Of a stretch of DNA of 64,000 nucleotides, positions 25,471-37,884 are shown one piece after another (position 1 is the stretch's first letter; every line of letters begins with the position of its first letter). Both the position numbers and the translations under genes were made by a program. Location: positions 62,001-126,000 of the forward strand of contig JBAMJV010009144.1 of the NCBI GenBank assembly GCA_037951105.1. The letters run 5' to 3'. The DNA is from Echinarachnius parma (Eukaryota > Echinodermata > Echinoidea > Clypeasteroida > Echinarachniidae). The notes under the pieces are model-generated. The model was not told the origin of the DNA. It saw only the letters and a list, made by a program, of their open reading frames with translations, and did not search any database.

Positions 25471-25516
25471 TATGTATCAAACATATGCATGTTTGATATA
25501 AAGTTCTGGGAATGAT

Positions 25517-25560
25517 GCGTGTGTGCGTGCGTGCGTGTGTGTGTGTGTGTGTGTGTGTGT
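25517..25560. repeat. GT/GC microsatellite
   Basis: A GTGC/GT run of about 44 bp. Confidence 0.95.
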
Positions 25561-25937
25561 AGTTGTTTGGGTGTATGTTTGTTTCATATGAAACTTCATA
25601 TTTATGATTGTGAGTGTGTACGTGTGTGTATGCGCGTGTGTCCTTCATGAATTTGTGGTATAACTTCACAATTGTATACACACTACAAGGGACTACATGC
25701 GGGTCCGTTTGAAAATTTGAGTCGAAAAATCTGATCCCATTTTTTCTCAACGCTGTTATTTCAATAATAATGTGTTTCCGTCTATATCTATTTTGTCAGA
25801 CTGTTGGCAACCTAGGCATGTATAATTGAATGAATACAACATGCGTGTGTTTGTGGGTGCTCGCGCGCGTGTCTGAGTGTGCCTCTCTTTGTATGTGTGA
25901 AGATATGAGATCAGGTCGATGGTTTTGTATTGTTAAT

Positions 25938-27717
25938 TGTTATGCCTCCGCAACGAAGTAGGCGGAGGCATTATGTTTTCGGGTTGTCCGTCCGTCTCAA
26001 GAACCGATTGACGGATTCTCACCAAACTTGGTTCATGTATGTATCCTGGGGTGCCAATGATCTGATTAGATTTTGGGGTCATGAGGTCAAAGGTCACAGG
26101 GCTCATTATATATGCAAAAATAGCTCGTGATCGCGTTATCTCAAGAACCGATTGACGGATTCTCACCAAACTTAGTCCAAGTATGTATCTTGGGGGGCCA
26201 ATGAACCGATTAGATTTTGGGGTCATGAGGTCAAAGGTCACATGGCTCATTACATATGCAAAAATAGCTTGTGATCGCATTATCTCAAGAACCAATTGAC
26301 GGATTCTCACCAAACTTAGTCCAAGATATGTATCTTGAGGCACCAGTGATCTTATTAGATTTTGGGGTCATGAGGTCACAGGGCTCATTATATATGCAAA
26401 AATAGACCTTTGATCGCGTTATCTTAACCCTAATCCCATTGGGTTATTTTGATCACTTGAGTCCATTGGGGGGGGGGGGGGGGGCATTTTGGGTCCCCCC
26501 TCAAATCTCGGCAACGAATGGACCGATCGACTTGAAAATTGGCACATACGTAAAACAAGTCAAGTAGAATAAGAATTAAAAATAAAAACTAAATTGGACC
26601 ATTATTATTTTTTTATTTTAATTAATTACAATTTTGAATATGCAAATTGTTGACGAATTCGGGGGAAAATTGGGATTTTCATCTAAAATCAAGAGAAATT
26701 ACAGGATTTCTTCAGGTTTTCTGTAAAAGTACTTTCAAATGATGTAATTCATCATATCCATGTTTTTAATGGTGATAACATATATCACTAATTTGCATAA
26801 ATTATGCAAATATGCAAATTAGTATTCACGGATTTACCCACATTGTTTTCATTCTTATGTATTTTATCTCTGAAGAATTTATCTCTGAAGTGTATGAATT
26901 AAACTAATAACAAGGAAATAATCCAAATTATAATTCAATGTAACAATTATAACAGATTTGGAGTTTACATGGCATCCCCCCCCCGGGATCGGATATATGA
27001 ATTGCATAGAAACCTCTACAAAAATTGCATTTTTTTTGGTGACGGTTGAGCAATTATCGACCTCTAAAATCAGTTCTACATGCTCGACCGGGGTGAATTA
27101 TATATCAAAACATGCGGGAGACTTGAGAGAAAAAAGTCATGAAGTTTGAACGTGAAATTCCAATTGGTCTAGATGCACGTCGAAAAAAAAACGACAGGGG
27201 GGGGGGGGGGTGGGCCAAAATGCCCCCCAATGGGATTAGGGTTAAGAAGTGATTGATGGATTTGCACCATACTTGGTACATGTATGTATCTTGAGGTGAA
27301 TAATAACTGGTTAGATTTTGGGGTCATGAGGTCAAAGATCGCAGGGCACAATATATATGCTAAATTAGCTTGTAATTGCAAAATCTCAAGAACTGAATGT
27401 CATATTTCACTCAAACTAGGTACCTGAATGTATCACAGGAAGCCATTGTAGCCATCAGATTTTGGGGTCATAAGGTCAAAGGTCAAGGTCACATGACTCG
27501 TTATGCCAAAATACCTTATTAACTGCAATATCTCAAAAAACCAGTTGATAAATAACCATCAAACTTGGTACCTTCATTGTATTTGTAACTTGTAAATTTA
27601 CCTATTAAAATTAAGTTGAAAAAATAATTCACTGCATGTTGATTTTTGGGGCTTGATATAAATTACGCAATGGCTGAGGCATCATTTTCGACTGCGCGCA
27701 GTCGAAGATCCATCTAG
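25938..27717. mobile_element. Pearl/tSP-like non-autonomous Helitron
   Basis: The left end carries a hairpin (stem TGCCTCCGC / GCGGAGGCA, 25949-25976). Five tandem units of about 145 bp follow, each with AGATTTTGGGGTCATGAGGT (near 26068, 26212, 26358, 27314, 27460). The right end has a perfect 20-bp palindrome (27687-27706), then seven bases and CTAG followed by T. Hairpin plus CTRR and an internal tandem core are features of pearl/tSP-type Helitron relatives of molluscs and sea urchins (family knowledge). The precise left end is uncertain. A second element interrupts unit three or four. Confidence 0.65.
26428..27241. mobile_element. piggyBac-like element nested in the Helitron
   Basis: TTAA (26424-26427) then CCCTAATCCCATTGGG; the right end is the exact complement followed by TTAA (27242-27245). 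A CCCT start and TTAA target fit piggyBac (family knowledge). It is 814 bp with no coding region, and has poly(G) runs just inside both ends. The neighbouring repeat units read TCAA where this unit had TTAA, so the target was created by one base change. Confidence 0.85.
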
Positions 27718-27970
27718 TTTCGATATACTTCATGTAAAAAAAAATGTAATATACTGTAAGTGCCCTCTTCGGTGTGTTTTTTATAAATATTTAAAAAGTG
27801 ATCCATTAATTGTCAAACCAAACTCAGTACTCACTCTGTTCCTTTTCACTTCTCTTGTACCTGGCTTAATTGGGCAACAAGAGTGACATGGGTTTTTATT
27901 TTTGAAATGCATGTCTCCCTAATTATGGATATATATCAAGATTTACAAATTGCCTTACAAAATTGTTTAA

Positions 27971-28551
27971 AGGTACCGTGGAGTATTGGTATTTCCCGAA
28001 GTGCCCCCCGATATTTTTTGTGAGATAATGAAAAACTGACTGTCAAATTCGAAAGAACATACAATTTTAATGACAGAATAAACTTTATTTGATCAAAATC
28101 GGTTCAGAAACGGCTGAAATATCCATAAATAAAGTTTTATTCAAAAGGTTCTTCACCGGCAATCACCGGGCGATATTTAGACTTTCATAGAAAAAAATTT
28201 TAAAAATGCTCGAAGACTACTTTGACAAAAATCTGAATAGGTTTTTAAAAAGTCGTTGATGATATCTCTATTGAATCATTATTTTAACAAACATTAAATT
28301 CACAATTTTGTATGAAAAAAGGCTAAAACCAATAACTTTTAAATATGCCCTCTTGAGTTGTAATGGCTCTTTTTGAATTTTTTTTTGAATTTTTTGCTTT
28401 GTAAAAAGCAATGGAGAAAATAAATATCTTTGAAAAAAAAAAGAAGGGGGTTTTACTTGCAATTGTGTATACTTTTCGAGCATGGTGAGGTTATAACTAT
28501 TACTTTGTACCGTAAAGATTTTTAAAGTTTGACCAATACTCAACTATCCCT
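27971..28551. mobile_element. TTAA-target MITE, family 1
   Basis: TTAA at both ends (27967-27970 and 28552-28555). The right end is ACTCAACTATCCCT; the left is diverged (AGGTACCGTGGAGTATTGG). Confidence 0.8.
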
Positions 28552-28555
28552 TTAA

Positions 28556-29264
28556 GAAATATTAAGAATTTATAATTGGTTCGATATTTAGGGATGTGAA
28601 AGAAAACCGTATCAGCAACAGTTTTCTACTGTACATCAACAGGCGATACAAGTGACACCCGAGTAGTGTATGAACAGGCGGAAAGATCATAAGATCATAA
28701 TGATTTTTTGTTTATAAAGCAATAATTGTATTTTAACACTTGTGAAAACACTAGTTTTGTTTGTAAAAAGTAAGAAAAGTCGTTCTGTATATTAGTCTTT
28801 TAAACAGTGCCCTACTGGCTACAGTAATGTTTATTAAGGCAAAAATATATTATGGTCTTTCACACATTGCCTAACAGTACTTTTTAAAAAGGCACAATTT
28901 TGATCTTGTTTAAAGTCTTTATTTATCCATATTTAGGGATGTAAAGGAACATATGTATAGTAAGAAGGGCAAATTTATCATATGATCTTTGCGCCTTTTA
29001 ATTAAAAAATGTCGCAACCCTTATTATAGTTACATTATCACTATGTACAAGATCATATGATTATCTTTCTGCCTGTTCCTTCAATATTGTAGGGCACTGT
29101 GTATTAATGATCAACATACTTATAATGATTTTTTCGCCATTTTATACACTACTTTAGTTTTCTTCACATACCTTATAAATATATCACTTTATCAAAGATC
29201 AACATCATGACGATCTATTCGCCTTTTTTTATACAATACTCTTCTGTTCTTTCACCGGAGTAAC
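28556..29264. other. AT-rich stretch without features
   Basis: No gene, RNA or clear repeat is seen apart from scattered similarity to ATTTAGGGATGTRAA at two places. Confidence 0.45.
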
Positions 29265-29625
29265 CTCGCTATTCATAAGGACCGCTATTCATAAAGTTAT
29301 ATTTCCCTATACTGAAGGACCAATAATCCTAAAAACTATTCATAAAGGCATAATGACCGCTTATCATGTAAGATGAGGGTCGCTATTCATAATTCACATA
29401 AAGGATCACTCATTCTCAAAAGGACCGCTGTTTATAATACGAAATCAGGGTCGCTATTCATAAACATGAAGAAGGGGTGCTATACATTGTTTTGGGGGTC
29501 ACTACTCATAAGGACCGCTATTCATATAATACTCGAAATCAGGGTCGTTATTCATGTCTATAAGAAAGGGGACGCTATATGTAAGAAGAGGGTCACTATT
29601 TATAATGTAAGAAGAGGGTCGTTTA
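29265..29625 (+). repeat. Irregular GCTATTCATAA array
   Basis: About ten imperfect copies of a core like GGGTCGCTATTCATAA, spaced 15 to 60 bp. Spacing is too irregular for a plain minisatellite. Confidence 0.7.
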
Positions 29626-29743
29626 AATGGTGTGTGATATTTTTGTAGAAAAGGAACGAAACAAGTGAAAATTTAAAATCGTTCGCGCAAACTAGTATCC
29701 GAATTCGGATACTTAACATTGTTGGTATTTACATAATTATACA

Positions 29744-29960
29744 CAGCCGAGTGGCGTATTATAGCGTGGTCGGACTGATTGGAGATTGGAGGAGGGGGGG
29801 GGGGGGGGGAGGGGGCACGCAAACTATATATATTGGAACACATTTTATGTTTGTCTTTACTTGGTCAAACATTTACCAATTATGTTTTATATTGTCTGTG
29901 GCAAATTATAAGGGGGAGGGGGCACGTGCGCCCCATCCCCTCCAGTAGCTGCGCCACCGG
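29744..29960. mobile_element. GTGGCGTA-type MITE remnant
   Basis: The left end GAGTGGCGTATTATAGCGTG and right end GTAGCTGCGCCAC are imperfectly inverted. It is similar to the 54663 element and to short pieces near 645, 14645 and 48110. A poly(G) run lies near the left end. Confidence 0.55.
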
Positions 29961-31047
29961 CTTGGGCGTGTACCGCACCCAGTTACACATTTTCACTAGC
30001 GTTTTTCCCTCTCATAATTTTTTTTTTTTTGCATTTCTCCATTTTGCCCCGCGTTTTACCTGCTTAAAAAACAATGGAAATGTTTCATGAATAACAAACC
30101 TGAATTACATGTTCATGAGTAGTAGTGACCCGCATTTCGTATTATGTAGCCCGGATATGAATGCAGATTTAGCCCCCGAACTAGGATTATCTTGCCCGAA
30201 TTTGCTCTAAGGTTGCCGTAAATTTTCAAAACCCTCGGGGAATGCTGCAACCCCAAGCCCCCAGTTTTTTCTTTGTACCTTGTGACCAGTCTACCGGACA
30301 AACACTTGATATTTCACGTCCATTGCGGAAGTCCTGACAAAAAAACACATTTCGGACCGAAGGCATTATTTATTGGTCGACAAGGAAGTCTCCGAAGATA
30401 GATTTTTCGTTATTGTTATTATATTTTTATTGGATTTCGAAACTGCACAACTTACGAATTAACGACTGTTCAAATAAATGGTATGTAATATTTTGTAGCT
30501 TATTGCAATATGATCTGGAGTCAGTTTCGATTATTGCCGCGGAGAGGAAATGATGAACAGCATCAAGTGCAAGATCATGGTTTCGTGAAATCATTCCCTG
30601 CCATTTGTCTCGACTCGGAAGAACGGTTTTGCTTTATCGCCGCGTTGTTAAAAGTCAGCAAGTCGAGCAATACACGAGCATCATCTTTGCCGCCGAAATT
30701 TGGGAGTAATAATTATTCAGAGTCGTTGTGGTATTGTATATGATGTTCTTTATTTAGGTCAGTTAATAAATAACTGCAATATGTTCGAGTGAAATGTTGC
30801 ATAATACGATAATCTTCGTCATACTTACAATATACTTGTTTTCGGGAGATATTATAGCGTCTTATATATTTTATAATAATCTCATTCAACTCACCCCATT
30901 ATACTCCCTCTCCCCCACCCTCTCTCACGTCTAACCCCCCTCCCCGATCTCTCTCTCTCTCTCTCTCTATCTACTTCTCGTTCTCTTGTAATACTTATCC
31001 AGCTTTGTAGGATACAGTAACGAGGATACGAGGATACAGTAACGGCC
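29961..31047. other. 5' flank of the receptor gene
   Basis: No separate gene is supported. A CT microsatellite lies at about 30942-30968. The segment just upstream of 31048 is the likely 5' untranslated region; no clear TATA box was found. Confidence 0.45.
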
Positions 31048-34000
31048 ATGGGTGATAATCTTTTCGACGAGCAACAACCACTGATCTCTGTTGGCCCTGG
31101 GAAAAGTTACTCAAGGTCCTGTGGGGGCAAGACCACCATACCAATTCGGAAGTCGATGCCGTCTTCAAACGCAAATCGTGGCGGGTCGAATGCACCGATC
31201 TCTTCCACCGTCACTGCGAGAAATAGAGATCAATGTTCAGACGGGAAATGGCCGCGATTTTTGTGGCTGATGTTGAAGATCCTTGGATTGTTCTGGGGTC
31301 GGTCCGTGACGCGTCCTCGATACTGTCAGCACTGTTACGACAGGATGCTTCAAGAGACTGACAGTGCAACACACTGCAACTCCCGAAAGAAGGTATGGTG
31401 GTGGTCAGAGTTGACAACATCAAAGTGGCGTAGTCATGCAGGGGTTAATTACATCCCCAATGAAATTGCTTATAAAAGATTAGGTTAATATATAACATAA
31501 TACTTCTCCAGCTTATTATACCCACGTTTTGCCACTGACCCAGTGGTTATATTAAATAGTAAGATTTCATTAGATTGGACAAAAATGTTTAAAATATGAA
31601 AACAAAAAAGAAGCTTTGGTATAGATATCTTCTTGACTTACCAAATTTAATTCCCCAATATATCTTATACATTTTTGTCCGTAGCTTATTGCCTCATCGC
31701 GGAGAAGAAACCTCTCATACCTGCGCACTTCAGACATCGGTGTGGAGATCGACTACGAGACCATTACCCGGATTCCGCACATCACTTCGCAAATGACCTC
31801 GCATACTTCGCTGATCGATGGTTACGGTTCGGTGGGCTCGTCTGATGTCGCTGGTCATGTTATCAACGACACAACGGCTTCTTGCGATGATCACGGTTAT
31901 CGTTTAAACGATGTCGTTGACTGGAGACATGATCATAGCAGAGGTGGCAGTCGATGTCGGGTCTGTGATTCTCTCTGGTGGGATGGCAATGGAGATTACT
32001 TAACATACACGGACAAATCTATAGGTGAGCAAAGTTAATATACGCTTTGATTAATAGTAACTTAGTAACATTGTCCGAATCCTCAAACTTACTTGGAACT
32101 CTAGTGATACTCTCATACCTTGTCAGACTCATTTTAACAATAAAAGCACATGACAGTTTTCGGTTTTTCAAATTTCCATTTCGTTCAATAGATATTACGA
32201 TTGAAGTGCTCAGATATGAAATTGTCTACGGGATAATTTCATGCCGTGTACAAAGTAAGTGCAATGAGTTAGTGAATATCACTTTGCATTTTTTGCTCAT
32301 ATCTCAGCCAAAAAACATCAAATTCACGTGAATTTTTCACACGTTACTTTGTGGACATATATCAGATCACTCCAATACACTTTTTTTTTTTATTAATCAC
32401 TCGTCAATGTGTGCACTTGTCAACAAAGTTATACTAGATCCCGTTAATGGTAACTTCACCCTAGAAAAGATTGCCTTTAGTAACACGAAGAGGGTGTATA
32501 TCAGGACAAAATCTAAGCAGTGTTTATCAAAAGATCAGTATTTGTATTCTTCAAAAATCTTAACTATTACGAACCGTTTCTTGCATACTTGATTACATTC
32601 TGACATTAGGAACCTGTCGTATATTTCAGCAGAAGTATAATACATCGTTCTTACAAATACATAGTATCTTGGTCATTGATTTTATGTTTATTGAGATATA
32701 TACAATTGCTAGATTATTTCATTATGATGCTAAAAAGGCTGCTAGTTAAGATTGAGGAAATTGTGTATAGACCCTCCCTGCATGTTCTAGCATACAAGCA
32801 AGTCTTATCCAAAGTTTCGATGGTTCTATTACAATGACATGGATGGCGAGAGAATAACTAGTTTCCACTTCCTGATGTTCGTACAAACATATGAAGTACT
32901 AAAATTATACGATACACTTCGCCATTCATCGATACCCCCATTACACGCAAACAAGTACTTTTTTCAATAGTGATTAACCAGTTTCTATCGCACATTATAT
33001 TTCATTTGTTCAAAAATAGAATGTAGATGTGATTTTACATTTTATGACATAATGTCAGGCATGTTTGATTTATATCTCGCCTTATGGGCTATTGTAAACA
33101 AAAAACAAACAAAAAACATAGTGGTGTTGAGGGGCAAATCCGGGGGGGGGGGGGGCACTCGAATTATTTTTTGACGGGGGTTTGCCGCACGGAACTCTGA
33201 AATGGGGGTCTGAAGAGCTGACTACAAACACTAAATATAGGGTCTTTGGAGCTACAAAAACCTTGAAATGGGAGTTAAGGGGTCGAAGGAGCATACTAAA
33301 TCAACAAAATACATAGACTTGGAGCTACCAAAGACCTACGGAAACCCTCAAAAAGGCTCAAATGGTGGTCCAAGGAACCGAACTGGAAGAAGAATAACGG
33401 GACTTGCCGCTACTCAAACATAGCCAAGTCTTTCCAGGGGTCTATGGAGCGGCAATTTTTGAAAATCGGGTATCTTTAGAGCTGGGGTGTGAAAAAGGGG
33501 TTCTTTCAAGCGGCACATACCCGTCTAACATTATACATGAATATAGTAATGCGAAAGGGAATCTGACAAGGAGACATACATGAATTGGGTGTTTGCCCTT
33601 CAGCTATACCCTATGCAATATATTGTTCCAGAATTCGATGTTTCAGCTACAAAGTCAGCTTTGGGGTCAAATACATGATCAATATAATATTCATATTCTC
33701 TCAGGCCTGTAGCTTCGTATTCTTATTTCATTGGGCCTTGAACGAAAAGAAAGGCAAACTTATGCCTAGGTCACAAATGATCCGGGCGCCGTATGATTTT
33801 TCTCCCTATACGGCGGATTTTCTACGATTTGGGGAAATTGTGATATCGTACGATGTCTGTGGTATCGTAGAGTAGCAGTCACATATTTGCCGGGGCCCGT
33901 ACGATGACTATTGTCTTGAAATAAAACATAAATCGCACGGCTCCCGTGAACACAATCTTAGTGCCCGTACGGGTGCCTTACGGAGCTCTTGCAGTGACTC

Positions 34001-36496
34001 GACGGTACCCGTACGATTTGAGTGGCCAAATATTCAGTCTCAAAATCGTACGATATCGTACTGACATCACGATTTCCCCAAATCGTAGAAAATCCGCCGT
34101 AGGGAGAAAAATCGTACGGCGCCCGGACCATTTGTGACAGCATTAAACAAATTGTTGACATCGTACGGCGAGGAAAAATGCAACGGCGACCGTACGATAG
34201 CCACGGCACCCGTTCGGGCGCCGCAAGATTTCACCTACAAGTGGCATCGTACGGGCGCCGTAGCCCAAATCGGAGCATTTATGACCGTAGCATTAGTAAG
34301 CATCATGTTAATTCCACCGTTTCCACGTGAATATGTTTTTATTTATAAGTAGATCATTTGATGAACACGATTCTGACCTTGACCACTAATAAATTTCGCG
34401 GCTGTATAATGCTTGTATCAATATCCAGTGTTCTTTTTTGATGCAGGGATAAAGGCGTGGAACCACCGTGGAAGTAGAATCCTCTCCTTACTCCTCCTCA
34501 CCCTGTACCTGAGTCTCATCCTCTACGACGCCGCCTTCTATGCAGCCATCTACTGGGGCAGGAAGAACCAGCTCCTCTTATACATCAGCTACATGTCCTA
34601 CCTAATCTTTGCTGCCAGTGTCCCATCCGTCAGTCTGTACAGTCTCCTCTTGAACGCGCAGACAGGACCATCACATCGCTTCGCGCACTGGCCGCGCGCG
34701 TTCGACATGCGCTACATCGTCCGCAGACTGCAGTATCTGAACCTCCATGAGAGCGGGCGCAGAGGTGGACTGCAGAATCGGGCGTTCCTCGCGTTGTGCG
34801 TTGCGCTTCCGTTGGCGATCAGTCTGTATCGGTTCCTCTTTTACATGTTGATCAGCGCCTCAGGCCCACATGCCCATAGCTACCTGGCCGTAGTCACCAC
34901 TCTATGCGGTCTCTCCCTCTACGGACACTTCTGCTACCTCCTGTTCCTGATGCGGATGTCGTTCACTCGTCAACTGGACCTCGACATCTCCTTCATTCGC
35001 CGCCACATCAACCAGCTCGATATTTGCCGCGGGAAACTGCTGACGACCATCCAGGACTTCAGGACTCTGCGTGAGCTGACCAGTGGCTGGATGGTGATGG
35101 TCTTGGGTGTCTTGTCGTGGTCATTCGCCACCCAGGTTGGTCCAGTGGTCCCTTATATTCCTGTCATCTTTGCACAAACACATTTTGAAATAGACCCATT
35201 TAAAAAACACCATTAATTGACGTGTAATTAACAATCAATAGGGCTGGTTTGGGGATCCAAGAAATTGTCAAGGCGCTAATGTGTAGACACATCCCTAAAC
35301 TGGCGTCGTACACATGTAAGCTAGCACGCCAAATTGATCTAAACGGAACACAAAAAGAATTACCCCCTAAGCAATTGCTCATAATTTCATAACCAAGGAT
35401 CGTTTCAAGAGTTCGTCTTGCCAATAAATTTAAATGGTAGTTAAGGAAACATTGTGTACAAATAAGAGCTAACCAGTATTCCATGGTTGAGTAAGCACAC
35501 ATAAAAGAGAAAAATGTCATATATTTCAAAATTCGCAAAAGTAATATTATTATTGCAGTTTATTGAGTTTTGAGAAATTTCAAATTGCACTGTTTTACAA
35601 TTGCAGTTAATGCATTTAAATTATGCCATTATTGTATATATACGTATTATTGGGGTAAGATAACATCTTGAAATAAGTATCCGTTTTGAAATTATGAGCA
35701 GTTGTCTAGTAGGGGGTAGTTACTTTTTTGTTTTTGGTTTATAACTAAACTGTTTTTGACCTGTAGAGTAGATTAACTTAAATAACATCAATCAACTTGC
35801 AGCCGTACCTATACTCTCATACATTGTAGCAGTTATTTTGTGCCTTCACACACTAATGTCATTTGATAATGAATAACAGTACGTGTATATAGTATATGAA
35901 GAATTAATAAAACCTTTGAGGAAACGTACTTTCAACAATATGTACATGTATGTATTTAATGTACATTGCCTCATTTTAAATTTTCTCTTCTGGTCACGCG
36001 CAATTGAAATAAATCAGAAATCTTGGCTTAAATTAACCTTTTCAGTTATCATTTTCTCTACCGTTCGCAGATAGCATGGAATTATGTCCTGCTCTCGATG
36101 AGGCCTGCGAACCAACACACCGACGTCTTCGATAACCTACCCTCATTGGGAGCGCAGATGTATATCAACGGCCTGATTACCATGGAGAACCTGTTCTTCT
36201 TGATCGCGCCACTTCTTGCCAACGGTGGACTAAACATCAATTACGTGTGGAGGCGATTCAGCTATCGTCTGATCGAACTCCGGCGCGCGCGTCACGAGAT
36301 GTTCTGGTTTCGTTTGGTGCAGTTCATGCGCGAACAGGACCCCTCGTGTAGCTCGACGCGCGTCACGATGATCTTCACGCTGATTGGACTGTTCGTGGCG
36401 CTGCAAATAGGAGATCATAGGCTGCCCATTCAGCTTTACAACATCACTGACCCTACACCACCTACCCCTCATTCCATTGTTACGACTCTTCAGTAA
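31048..36496 (+). CDS. Gustatory-receptor-like 7TM protein (GRL/7TMIC), 4 exons
   Basis: Exons 31048-31392, 31685-32024, 34447-35135 and 36071-36496 join in phase to 599 residues plus stop. All introns are GT-AG, and the start ATG has a strong context (GCCATGG). Residues 1-115 are hydrophilic up to LKILGLFWGR (76-85), which resembles the LGLFPF region before helix 1 in insect gustatory receptors. Exon 2 adds a polar 113-residue insert. Exons 3-4 give seven hydrophobic segments, roughly 240-262, 270-292, 336-358, 370-392, 440-462, one in the MENLFFLIAPLL region, and a last one in TLIGLFVALQI. The final one parallels the TYhhhhhQF signature with Q kept but T/Y and F changed. Likely a plasma-membrane ligand-gated channel or receptor (inference). 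The insert makes it longer than the usual 350-450 residues. Seven-helix topology is clear; family assignment is moderate. Confidence 0.75.
32055..32443. mobile_element. TTAA-target MITE, family 2, in receptor intron 2
   Basis: TTAA flanks at 32051-32054 and 32444-32447. It is closely related to 51605-51975 over its whole length (AACATTGTCC near the left end, CTAGATCCC at the right). Confidence 0.8.
33140..33560. repeat. Old G-rich repeat in receptor intron 2
   Basis: It starts with a poly(G) run and a CACTCGAATTATTTTTTGACG phrase broken across short imperfect repeats of GGGGTCT and AAATGGG. It looks like a decayed repeat; the family was not recognised. Confidence 0.35.
33769..34139. mobile_element. 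Foldback element rich in CGTACG
   Basis: Arms of about 85 bp (33769-33855 and 34056-34139) are inverted and nearly identical, including CGGATTTTCTACGATTTGGG and its complement. GTACGAT/ATCGTACG motifs recur inside and just beyond to 34275. It lies in receptor intron 2. Confidence 0.8.
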
Positions 36497-36844
36497 ACGC
36501 ACCAATCAGAAGCCACACATATGCTCCAGAACAAAATCACCAATACCCGTATGCTTTCGATGGTCTGATCAAATTGTTTGCGCCTATCATCTTAAATCGT
36601 CTGCTTTGCATAGTTTTTTTAACATGTGTGTCACTATGACTTCAAACGTTTGTAAAAACGGATCCATTTAACAATGTTAGAGTTGAATAACAATCACCAC
36701 TTTGTAATTGGGATATTAGTCGAGCTACAACTAGAAATATGATACCATAACAACTCTTTAAAAATGTGAATGTTATAAACTATAAGGTTATAACATGAAG
36801 TCAAACGAAGGAAAATGGGCTTCGTGAGCAAAGGAAACATGGGT

Positions 36845-36912
36845 TTCGCACGAGTATCGAACCCTAGATCTTCGGATTGCGAGACGGTGCTCTAACCATC
36901 GGGCCACAAAGA
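36845..36912 (-). repeat. tRNA-like sequence (degenerate)
   Basis: The minus strand reads GGCCCGATGGTTAGAGCAC, a CTCGCAATC loop region and GGGTTCGATAC. Stems pair poorly, so a SINE head or dead tRNA is more likely than a functional tRNA. Confidence 0.4.
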
Positions 36913-36997
36913 TCTTTATGTGGTTGTACTTCCCTTGAACTCCTTTTCAATGATCATACAGTGCTTACTGGAAAGTACCGTCATTGACGTTGTGGCT

Positions 36998-37064
36998 TCG
37001 TAGATCAATATTTAGAGCAAAAGTCTAGCAATCCGGAGGTGTTGGGTTCGATACCCCGGCGAAA
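36998..37064 (+). repeat. tRNA-like sequence (degenerate), facing the previous one
   Basis: ATTTAGAGCAAAAGTC, a CTAGCAATC loop and GGGTTCGATACCCCGG. The T arm pairs, but the D arm lacks the usual GG. Confidence 0.4.
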
Positions 37065-37884
37065 CTTTTCTTCGCTAACTTTGAAAAAGTCGGCCACAGA
37101 CCTTATCCACGTTAGTGTACATGTAGTAGTTATTATATGATTACATCCATGAAGGACCTATGGGGATAAGGTCGAGAATTGGGGGGGGGGGGTCGTATTT
37201 GACTAATTCATTTCAAAATGTTCGTTCCTTTTTTATGTTTCATTCTTGGTTAACTTTTAATCTGCTCATTGGTATTTTTAAAGAAATATATCTCGAGCGC
37301 CCCCATAAATGTTTAGGTATAACACTACGTATGTGGTGCTATTTGTAATAAATTGTATACATTACCAATTTAAAAGATACACGAACATATTTATACTCCG
37401 CAAAATGATGTTGTAATTACTAATTACATTTTAGTAGTGAGCTAGATCATTTTAGGGAGCCGCTAATTTAACATACTCATTCAGGACGCGCTATTCAACG
37501 CACTGTGAAATACATCTATTTCTACACTAAAGATGTTTACTTTTCCTGATCACGGATTGGTCACTAGAGGTCGCTGTATATGGAATGAGTATGCCTTTAG
37601 TTTATTAAACTCATCAGTTATACTTCTTTATCGAATGTTGATTCTTGGGTGATAACATTTCAGAAGGGGCGACGCATTATCGTATGCTAAGAATTGTTTA
37701 TGGTTTTTAAAACAAATTTCCCTGTTATAAATATGCATAAGAAGTAAAAACAGTTAAATGTTTATACCCGGAACGTCGCACGTGTAAAATATGGATTGTA
37801 TGTTTTATTAAATTTCATTACATTAAACTGTTGAGTTTCAAGTTCTCACTGTAATGTTTTTATTTTTTTATATTTTTTTACCCC

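Larger units (their letters stand above)
36497..37884. other. 3' flank of the receptor gene
   Basis: No protein gene is seen. Two tRNA-like pieces face each other (listed next). No strong AATAAA was noted directly after the stop. Confidence 0.45.

Noticed and set aside
25933-26343. Repeat protein of ~46-residue units on the minus strand
   Set aside because: The units are the 145-bp core repeats of a Helitron-like element, widespread non-coding repeats.
33946-34137. Arg/Pro-rich short proteins in the receptor intron
   Set aside because: They fall on the arms of a foldback element; both strands are open only because of the CGTACG-rich repeat.
36845-37064. Functional tRNA genes
   Set aside because: A and B boxes are present but stems pair poorly; SINE heads or dead copies are more likely.
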